Shown: positions 19,459-27,872 of the stretch, in pieces
Numbering within the stretch: position 1 is the first letter of the stretch
Layout: each line of letters opens with the position of its first letter
Assembly (NCBI GenBank): GCA_008704415.1
Contig: VXIS01000469.1
Location: 1-27,872 of the forward strand
Direction of reading: 5' to 3'
Source: Sphaerosporella brunnea
Taxonomy: Eukaryota > Ascomycota > Pezizomycetes > Pezizales > Pyronemataceae
Length of the DNA: 27,872 bases
The notes under the pieces: model-generated
Databases searched by the model: none
The model's input: the letters and a program-made list of their open reading frames with translations, nothing else
What the model was told of the DNA's origin: nothing
Translations under genes and position numbers: made by a program

Positions 19459-22400
19459 ATGCCTTCTGCTACAGATTTCCAGATGCCCGCGCCATTGCCT
19501 GCTCAGACTCCCGGCGCGGGTCCTACGTTGATGCCACCTATGATGGGCAATAGGGGGTTTAATATATATGTCCCCACGAGATTGCGCTGGATGGAGCGGG
19601 GGAACAACGGAGGCTGATGGGCTGTGCACAGGTCATCAGAGAGTCGGCTTCGATATAAATTTCTCGAGACGACGGCTGAAGGTACGAGCGCGGTCTGGAT
19701 GGTGGGATGAATCAAGGGCGCTAGCTAACAGCAGCGATAGGGCTGGACGGAGATTACGATCAATCCTACGGATCCGATGCTGAGGCAGGTTAGACTAAAT
19801 GCCAGACAATGTGGTATGTTGCCAACCGCATTTCCGGGTAGCGAGGGGTGCTTCGGAAAGCAGCAAGTTGATCTTATCGCGTACTACAGAGATCACGAAA
19901 TGTACGATCAATGGAAAGACGGCGCCTCAAGTCAAATATGATAATCCCTACTCGAAGATCAAGATTCACGATACTGCCACCGTACACCAACACGGTATGC
20001 TCCGGAAAAAGATTGAGGGTGTACTGCATGATCCACCAGAATTCGAGCTGGTGGTCACTTTACCGTCAAAGTTGAAGATTGAGGCGGCGGTTTGTTCCCG
20101 CTTGTTTTACAGCAGGATTGCCAGAATTTGTTCTCACGCCCGCCATACAGGATCCCTTCAACATCGCCGCTCAACACGCGCTGGCTGGCCGCGGTAACGT
20201 CACCGGACGTGCCACCCCCGACGTCCCCGATGGCGGAGTCAAGACGCCTGCCCCTATCACTGCTAGACCGGATAACATGTATACTCCGTTTATGCCATTG
20301 GTGCTCAGGATAGAATTCGTACTTGACAATATACGGGATGGTTTCACGTTCGTGGGATGCGAACCAGGAGACATGAGGTATCCTCACGCGTACACCACCA
20401 ACTCTCCAATTCCCGGCGCTGCATGTTGCCTGTTCCCGACCCTCGACGGCATCCATGAGCGGTGGACGTGGGAAATTGAAGTTACTGTACCACGGACAAT
20501 TAGCGACATAGACAAGAGGTCTTCTCCAGTCGTCATGCAAGAGGAGGGAGAAGCCAATGGTACAATAACAAACGGTATTAACGGAAGCCGTACACCGAAG
20601 CCTGATGAAGATGTCACGATGGACGAGGACGGAGATCTGGACATGGTGGTGGTTTGCAGTGGGGATTTCGTGGACGAGGTCTTGCTCTCGCTATAGGTCT
20701 AGGGATTTCTGTTAGACTGACCCTGAAAAGGAACCGCACCCTACGAACCCGACGAAAAAGATTGTGAAGTTTACCCAACCGCAGGCAGTTGCACCCCAGC
20801 ACATCTCGATAGCTGTAGGTCCATTTGAAAGGGTGAACCTGTCCGAGTTCCGAGACCAAGAAAACGAAGACGCGATGGCTCAGATGGCCAAAGATGTTAT
20901 TGGATACTGCTTGCCCGGAAGGGATGCCGACCTTAAAAATACCTGCATGTTCATGCCAAAGGTAACGAGAGAGCACTGTTGCGCCACAAGCCTAGACTGT
21001 TTACTAACATGCTCAAAAGGCAATTGATTATGCGGTCAAGGAGTATGGCGCGTATACTTTTTCTAACTTCAAGCTCTGCTTCGTGGACGATCTGGCCACC
21101 GATACGGTTGAGTCGGCGTCCTTGGCACTTTGTAGCAACAGCCTCCTGTTCCCTGAAGCAATTGTCGACCCGCTGTGGGACGTGACCAAGAAGCTGACCT
21201 ATGCCCTCACGACACAATGGTCTGGCATTCAGATTGTGCCAAAGGATTGGGCGGATATTTGGGTCATCATCGGACTGTCCTACTGGATGACTGGTCAATT
21301 CCTGAGAACACTATTCGGAAATAACGAGTACCGGTTTCGGTTGAAAAAGGATGCCGAGCGGATATGCGAGTTGGACATCGGCCGGCCATCCCTGTACGCA
21401 CAAGGATTCCAGGTGCCGATAGAACCAGCATCGCTGGATTTTATCAAGCTGAAGGCCCCAGTGGTTTTGACGATCCTGGAGAGGCGACTGTGGAAAGTCA
21501 GTTCTTCGATGGTGCTGAACCGTGTGGTCAGGAAGACTTTTCTGTCTGCCGAGGCTGGAGACTTGAAAAACGGTCTTATGAGTACAGCGCACTTCATACG
21601 GTTGTGTGAGAAAAACGGCCACAACAAGCTCGATGCTTTCTTCCAGCAGTGGGTTTATGGTTCCGGCTATCCAAAATTTGAAATATCCCAGCGCTTCAAC
21701 AAGAAACGAATGATTGTAGAGCTTGGAATCAGACAGGTTCAGGGCGAGGAACTAGCGGGTCGCAAGGTGACGCCGGAAGAATTCATGAAGGACGCATTGG
21801 ACAGGCAGAAGAACGTCGTGGTGGGACCGACTCCGCCGCTCTTTACGGGACCCATGACAATCCGAATACACGAAGCCGATGGCACGCCTTACGAGCACGT
21901 TGTTGATATCAAAGATGCATACATGAAGCTCGAGATTCCTTACAACACCAAGTATAAACGTCTGAAACGATCACGGCGCCAAAAAGAAAGGGCCGCTGCC
22001 GGAGCCGGTGTCGATGTCAGTCTGGATGCGCAGCAGAATGATGATGTGCTTTTGTACTGTCTAGGAGATGTACTCCAAGGGGAAGAAGAGGTGGATGATT
22101 GGCGGTTAGTTGACTGGTCGAAAGAAGATGAAGAGCGAATGGCTCAAGAAAGTTTCGAGTGGATCAGGATGGATGCCGATTTCGAGTGGATATGCGCTCT
22201 CAACATTGGCCAGCCGGACTACATGTTCTTGTCGCAACTGCAGCAAGACCGAGATGTCATCGCGCAATACGACTCTGTACGCCACTTTGCCAAGGTCAGG
22301 GAGTCTGCACTGGTCTCCACAATCCTTGTACGGACGCTCATGGACCGTCGGTACTACTACGGCATACGAGTGGAAGCCGCGATGGCTCTCGCGCGGTGTG

Positions 22401-23977
22401 CTACGGCAGAGCTAGACTGGGTGGGACAGTTTCACTTGCAAAAGGCTTTCCAAGAGTTCTTTTGCTATCCTGGCTCCCAGATTCCGCGAGGAAATGACTT
22501 CTCAGATTTCACGGCGTACTACGTTCAGAATGCCATACCCCGTGCGATGTCTCGTATTCGAAATCTTTCTGGCGCCTGCCCAGGCACGGTACAGAAGTGG
22601 ATACTGGATGTCTTGCGATATAATGACAACTCCAACAATCAATGGGACGATTGCTATTATGTGGCCAATCTGATGAGGGCGTTGGCGGATACCTTGTCCC
22701 CTCAGTCTCAAGAAGACCCTTTTGGGTTCGATCTGATGGACGAAGATGATGATGATGAAGAAGATGGAGATGAGTACAGTGAGAAGAAGCTGCACGAGAT
22801 GGCGCTGGCGGAGATCGATAGATACCAAAGGATGGATCAGTGGCAACCCACATATCGGAACATCGTCTCAGAGGTGGCCCTTGGAATTCGGAAAGATCTG
22901 ATGTTGAAAGGCATAAAAGACCTCGATTATAGAGTCTTTATGGCGTACACGCGAGAAGGAACGCTTGACACCCTACGGGTAAAGGCATTCGACTGTCTTA
23001 TTGACCTCGGTGCCCTCCGAAACCCAAATTTGGCGCCATATATCTGCTACGTGATGGGCAATGATCCTTCTCCATTCGTGCGACGGCGGGCCCAGATGGC
23101 TTTTGGCCGCGGCTTGGGGCTGATTGCTTGTGAGCAAGCCAAACCGGTAGCTCCTCCTAATGGGCTGCGTTTAGGCGAGATGATCATTGAAGACCCCGGA
23201 GTGGACAACGCGGCGGGTAGACAGGAAGAATTGGCGAAGGAGACTATCGATGGTGCTATCACAGCACTCAAGAAGGCAGTGAGCGAAGACCCAATGATGA
23301 AGGAAGCGCTCTGGACAGCTACTACGTTTGTTCCCCTGAACTCACTCCCCCCGAAAAACCTACTCACATTGTGTAGATCTCCCGAGATCGGCCTGATAGA
23401 GCTTCGCTTCCTTCTAGACATTTGTGACCTTCTGTACACCGCGAAGATATCTCATCTCGTCATCCTAAAAACGCGCAAACGCCTGCGGGTAAAGCACCTC
23501 GGCAAGGTAACCGCTCTCCTTTCCCAGTCCCTTGTGACTATCAACTAACGCCGTTCCAAGGGTTTGCTGCACTTCACTTGGAAGTACCCCGACCTGACGC
23601 AGCGCCGACCTGTTTCGCCGACATCTGTACCTGCACCCCCACCACTCCAACCGCCGCCACACCACACGTCCATGTCGCAGTTTCCGCGATCGATGCCTAT
23701 TAAGCTGATCACGAATCCGCGTGGCAAATCACCGCCTACAACTCCGGGCTCTGGCCCTGTTAAGAAGAGGCCCCAGCAGCACCCTGGCTCGGTCAGGAGA
23801 ACCCCCAGCATCTCGCATGCACACAATTCGTCGCAGCCGCATTCGCAGTCACAAGCTCCGAATGGAACGACTGCGCCGAGAATTATCTTGAAGCTGAAGG
23901 TTGGTGGTGGCGGAGCTGCGGCAGGTGGAAGTAGTACACCGGGTGGCGCGAATGGCGGTGGGGATGGGGGACATTGA
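19459..23977 (+). CDS. taf2: TFIID subunit TAF2
   Basis: Exons read as 19459-19519 (uncertain), 19632-19681, 19741-19813, 19890-20678, 20731-20961, 21020-23506, 23561-23977; about 1,370 residues. TAF2 binds the initiator region and has an M1-aminopeptidase-like fold without the HExxH zinc site, which is absent here too. Family marks are GHQRVGFDINF, GWTEITINPTDP, LNARQC, FELVVTLPSKLKIE, VVCSGDFVDEEPHPT, APQHISIAVGPFE and the IGLSYWMTGQFLRTLFGNNEYRF block, then HEAT-like repeats, an acidic DEDDDDEEDGDE insert and a Ser/Pro/Gly-rich tail with RIILKLKVGG. Two problems: within exon 4 the frame shifts by one base near 20090-20105, and the first intron needs either a weak donor (GTCCTA, 112 nt) or a different first exon. 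Introns 3 to 7 have good signals, such as TACTAAC and ACTAAC branch points. The family call is firm; the start and intactness are not. Confidence 0.85.
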
Positions 23978-25887
23978 TGCGGTGGATGGATGAACTCTCC
24001 GGGATCAAGGGAAGGGGTGTAAATTTTTTCGGACTTTCCATTGTCTATTGTTACTACTTTGTTTTTTTTCGGGGCGCTGAGTCTTTTTTTACTCTTTTTT
24101 TCTGGGCGGGTTTCTTTTCCTGATTCTTCGAATCCTGCTGCTGCGTTTGGGCTTTTACTTTTTTTGCTTTCATCTGCGCGCGCAAACTGGGAATGGCGTT
24201 AACCTTCTTGAATTGTTTTTCTTTTCAGTGCTGTCGACTCTTTTCTTTTCTTTTCTGTTTAATATTGGGGGCAGCGGTCGTGGGGGAAAAGTTGGATGCA
24301 TGGATTGATACGGCACCGCAACCTATGGATTGGTAGGATAGGATAGGATGGGGACAGGCTGGCTTGGTAACGGAAGGGAGAGGAGACAGAAGTCTACCAA
24401 GTATGGATGAAGATTTTTTTATTTTATTTCTGGTATGCGTGATTATTGTTATGGGTTTGGCGCTTTTTTTTTTTTTTTTTTTTTTTCCTTTTCGGAAAGC
24501 GACGAACACCAAGGTTGTTCTTGCCTTACGTATTGTATTGTACTCTACACTTATTATATAAATAAGGGCACCACCCACCCGGGAGAGGTCTCCCTATAGC
24601 GTGCCGTAGATAGTTGATTGTGAGTGATAGTCTGTGAAATACATGCAGTCAAAGCGAGGACTGGCGGCGTGAAGGCTATTGATGTCAGGTGGTACATACA
24701 TACAGCATCTGTAATGGAAAAACGCCATCAATCCCACTACATGCAGTGATTCCGCCAGCAAATGGAACTGCTTGGGTTGATCTACTGCTGCTGCTGCTGA
24801 TACCACGCGCAGACGAGAGGGAGGAGTAGTTTTCTTGGGAGTAGATGTCATGTGTCTGGAAATGTATGGAGTTGTGGCCGGGCTGTGTTGGCGTACCTAG
24901 TTGAGTGGTTGGTTGAGAGATGTGTTTCATTGCATTGCGGTTATGGCTAAGGAGGGAAAGAGTCCTGTTTAGCTGCTGTGAAGAGTAATGTGATAAGGCG
25001 TGTTTGTATAAGACTGTTGACAAAAGAAACGGGACATGTCGACATCGTGGGTAACAGGGTGTTGAATGTTCGGTTTGGCATGTACTCTGGATCACTCGTT
25101 TGAGAGGGGCGTTCCTTGCCGCCATTTCACTTCGAGCCTTCGCTCGTGTTCCAGGAAATAGTTATCCAAAGTTGTTGCACTCGACGGGGTGGAGAGTTGT
25201 GAACACAATAACCTCCAAAGTGGGCGCCTCGCTCACAGTGTCAACTGCACTGGTTTCGTCTATGCTTTCTCGGGCTACCGAACTTCACATTTAGCATTTA
25301 GCATTTAGCATTTGAAGATGGTCAATTCCACCAGGTACGATTGCATTCTCCATTGGTAGGTATTCTGGGTTGTTGGAGCCCGCCTCCTCCCCTCGCCCGT
25401 AGACTGCATTTGCGCCGTGGTGTTGTTTTCTTCTGAGAGGAGGGCCCTGCGGAGCTCGAGTGATGTTGCAATTGCGGTCTGGACTGGGTGGAGATTTGGT
25501 TATTTATTTTTGTAGTTACGAGTGGCCACGTAGGTAGTGAATCATAACAACTGAACACAGTGAGATTTGATTGCGTGAAAGGGCCTATCGTATCACCGGA
25601 TGCGCATGCCCTAGCCTCACCTCATGATGGATCCTTCCTTGGACATCATCAACCGTCACTCGTCTGATCATACCCACAGATTAGTGCTCATGCGTTGCGG
25701 GCTATGCTGTCAGCTCCAATCCTCTTGGAATTCTAAGGCTTTGGCATAGCCAATATTCCACTCAAGTTTGGCATATATACTGGAGGAGGAGGGTTTGCAG
25801 TACAAACTAATGGCCTCACAGATGCAAGATCTTTATTACAATAAAGAAAGATCATTCTATCCCCTGCAATCGCTTGCAGAGATTCGG
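23978..25887. other. TAF2 3' region and long intergenic spacer
   Basis: No gene can be supported in these 1.9 kb. The TAF2 3' flank is T-rich, with a 23-T run at 24464-24486. A CATTTAG tandem of three full copies and one partial lies at 25288-25313. A minus-strand ATG-started frame at 24685-25125 (146 codons) is rich in Ser/Thr/Gln/His, lacks a domain and is not called. A TATA-like tatata at 25772-25778 has no gene close downstream. Confidence 0.45.
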
Positions 25888-25976
25888 TACTAAGGCAATG
25901 TGGCTAAGTGACTTTGCTAGGAGGCTGAGTGACTTCTCCACAGAGCGCAGTGACTTTGCCACATTGCCTTAGCACT
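25888..25976. repeat. Foldback repeat with three 21-bp-spaced units, upstream of VMA13
   Basis: The arms CTAAGGCAATGTGGC (from 25890) and GCCACATTGCCTTAG (to 25972) are exact reverse complements, continue inward imperfectly (TAAGTGAC against AAAGTCAC), and enclose a short loop. Inside, AGTGACTT occurs at 25907, 25928 and 25949, exactly 21 bp apart. It ends about 155 bp before the VMA13 start codon, within the likely promoter. It may be a miniature transposon or a binding-site array; the sequence does not decide. Confidence 0.6.
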
Positions 25977-26131
25977 ACGGAGCACACAATGTAATCACAA
26001 TTGCTCACTCGTCAGCTCGCTTAGTTACCCGGTGGCTGGTGACGTCGCACGATGCCCTTAGCCGCCGCATAGCTCCCCCGAACCTCGAAGCACCGAACGA
26101 CGGCAGCTAGCAACAACAACAACCCCCCACC
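25977..26131 (+). promoter_or_regulatory. VMA13 proximal promoter and leader
   Basis: The 155 bp between the foldback repeat and the VMA13 start contain a TGACGTC palindrome (gTGACGTCGC at 26039-26048, CRE-like) and a leader with caacaacaacaac ending in ccaccATG. The TGACGTC match to bZIP sites is by sequence only. Confidence 0.4.
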
Positions 26132-27655
26132 ATGTCCCTCGACGGCCAAAATATCCTCGACGAATACAAGAGTCTGATTCGGGGGCGAGCAGTAGCATGG
26201 GATGCCTACATCCGGTACAGCCTCGTGACGGAATCAGACGTAAAGAAGATCAAGGCGGTCGACAAGGTATCCAAGGAGCGGCGGGTTTCTATTGTCGAGA
26301 ATGACGCAGGCGGGTATGCACAGCTGGTTCTCGGCGACGACGGCGTGCTCAGGAAGAGTGCCAATGGGAACCGTGTAGACCTGGTGCAATATATTCTCAT
26401 GTGGACGGGGGATCTGTTGGAAGGTTGGTTAGCTACTAGCTGTGGTGCATAAGCTTGGATGCTGATTGAGATCGGAACTTGGTAGATGTCCCAGATAGCT
26501 TTGCAGACGCATTGCTGTCCCTGCCGAAGCCGTTTGAGCTATTGTTGTCGCTGCTGGAGGGCCACTCCGACCCCGTCATCCCCGTCCTGACCGCCGCAAT
26601 TCTCACCCCGCTTTTGGCAAAATCCCTCTCGCGCTCCTCAAAGATCAGTCCCGCGTTCAAGGACGCGTTGCCCAAGTTCTTCCGCTATCTTGCCAGCATA
26701 ACAAAGTCTCCAGAGCGCGAGCAGCAGGACCTGGCAATCCAGTCGTATGTGGCTTTGCTCAGGACCCCGTACGCGAGGGAGACGTTCTGGGACATAAAGG
26801 AGGAGACGATGACGCCGCTTGCGCAGCTTATTGAAGAGACTGCGGGGGGGACCGCAGGCGGTGAACGGGCGGCGGGGACAACCAACACCGTCGCCGGGAT
26901 TGTGCAAGGCGGGGTACCTCTGCAACTAGTATATCACGTCCTACTCGCCGTGTGGGAGTTGACATTCGACGACACAGTAGCGGAGGAGCTCAACGAGTAA
27001 CCCCCCCCCCCCCCCCCCCTCAAACCCCTCCACAACTAATCCCCACAGAAAATACGACCTAATTCCCCCCATCACTGCCATCCTCCGCAACCCTGTCAAA
27101 GAAAAAATCACGCGTGTGTGCCTCGCCATCCTCGTAAACCTCGTCACCAAAGCCCCCTCCGCCAACCTCCCGCCGCTGCTAGTAACCAACATCCTGCCAT
27201 ACCTGCAAACACTCTCGCAGCGGTTCACAGTCGAGTCCGATCCGGACCTGATGCAAGACCTCGCCACGCTCCAAGCCTTGCTCGAAGCCTTCCAGAACGA
27301 GCAAACCACTCTGTCCTCTTACCGCATCGAGGTGATGAGTGGGCACCTCCGCTGGTCCCCGCCGCACCGGAACGAAGGCTTCTGGAAGCGCCACGCCCGA
27401 GACATCTTGGAGGACACCGAACTGGTGCGTCAGCTTGCGCGGCTCCTCGGTAGCGCCCAGGACAAAACCGTGCTTGCCGTCGCCTGCAACGATGTCGGCA
27501 TCCTCGTCAAGGAGGTGCCGTACTCCCACAAGAAGTGGGTCGAGCTTGGCGTTAAGAATAGGGTTATGGAACTCATGGGCGACTCCGACCCTGAGGTCCG
27601 CTACGAGGCGTTGAAGGCTGTGCAGGGCTTCTTGCAGACGGCGTTTAGTGGTTAG
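26132..27655 (+). CDS. vma13: V-ATPase V1 subunit H (Vma13)
   Basis: Three exons: 26132-26423, 26486-26996, 27049-27655; introns of 62 and 52 nt (branch CTGAT and AACTAAT); 469 residues, close to the 478 of yeast Vma13. The helical HEAT/armadillo-like protein starts IRGRAVAWDAYIRY and has conserved blocks such as PYARETFWDIKEET, LQLVYHVLLAVWELTFD, ITRVCLAILVNL and, in the C-terminal domain, LRWSPPHRNEGFWKRHARDI, then VACNDVGILVKEVP and MGDSDPEVRYEALKAVQ. Subunit H activates the assembled proton pump and silences free V1. Intron 2 begins GTAA followed by 19 C (27001-27019). The C-terminal domain is complete. The ATG has a strong context (ccaccATGt). Confidence 0.96.
27001..27019 (+). repeat. 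C19 homopolymer inside VMA13 intron 2
   Basis: Nineteen C follow the intron's GTAA donor and are then broken by a T. The complementary strand is a G19 run able to form a quadruplex. Length variation here would not change the protein unless it affects splicing. Confidence 0.8.
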
Positions 27656-27872
27656 GTTGGGGCGGAGACAGTAGTGTGGGTGGGAGTCGTTTATGATGGT
27701 TAGTATTAGAGCGCGTAGAGCGGACTTGTTGTGCTGTTTTTCCTTTTTTATTTTATTTTATTTCTTGATTCATTCCCCTTTTGCTTACGACGCCGTGCTG
27801 TGCTTGGTTCATGTTTATATCTCCATCATTTCTCCTGGTTTTTTTTTTTTTTTTTTTTTTTCCTTTTTCCTT
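27656..27872. other. VMA13 3' flank
   Basis: T-rich sequence (tttttattttattttattt at about 27744-27763 and 23 T at 27839-27861) expected for a fungal 3' untranslated and polyadenylation region. There is no further gene before the window ends. Confidence 0.5.

Noticed and set aside
24685..25125. 146-codon minus-strand ORF with ATG
   Set aside because: Low-complexity Ser/Thr/Gln/His composition, no domain, no splice partners, and location in a long spacer.
1..27872. Biosynthetic gene cluster, CRISPR array, viral insertion or toxin genes
   Set aside because: No polyketide synthase, NRPS, terpene or transporter cluster, no spaced repeats of CRISPR type, and no viral or toxin gene was seen; the genes are unrelated housekeeping functions.

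Overview
The window is nuclear DNA of a filamentous ascomycete-type fungus. The basis is direct: protein genes are broken by many 49-76 nt introns with GT...AG ends and fungal branch-point motifs (CTAAC, CTGAT, CTAAT), and the proteins are fungal in kind (Nak1/Kic1-type GCK kinase, SAS4-domain protein, Mcy1-like cysteine synthase, DUF7707-type GPI cell-wall protein). I cannot name the species. All exon borders below were worked out by eye from splice signals and reading frame.

Layout. 1-3192 has no recognisable gene but holds two non-autonomous transposon-like elements: a 200-bp foldback with TA ends (1255-1454) and a 384-bp hAT-like element with near-identical 8-bp target duplications (1658-2041). 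3193-8142 holds three minus-strand genes in a row: mcy1-like cysteine synthase, an unrecognised 288-codon ORF, and a five-exon Nak1-type kinase. 8732-9445 (+) is ESCRT-III VPS24. On the minus strand follow TVP23 (10067-10821, four exons with a 3-codon first exon) and a DUF7707-like GPI protein (11814-12578, four exons). 12579-14773 is gene-poor. 14774-15101 (-) is a broken cysteine-rich candidate that lies back to back with a five-exon PX-domain gene (15193-15928, +, Ypt35-like). 16533-18158 (+) is a SAS4-domain protein, 19459-23977 (+) is TFIID subunit TAF2, and 26132-27655 (+) is V-ATPase subunit H (VMA13), with a third foldback repeat in its upstream region.

The genes do not form a pathway or cluster. 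They are mostly housekeeping functions: endosome/vacuole (VPS24, PX protein, VMA13), Golgi (TVP23), morphogenesis (Nak1-like), transcription and chromatin (TAF2, SAS4 protein), sulfur metabolism (Mcy1) and cell wall (DUF7707). I found no convincing undescribed system. The best leads are the three short inverted-repeat elements, a reading-frame break in TAF2, an unknown ORF occupying the mcy1 promoter, and matching IIL(K/R)xK motifs in TAF2 and the SAS4 protein.
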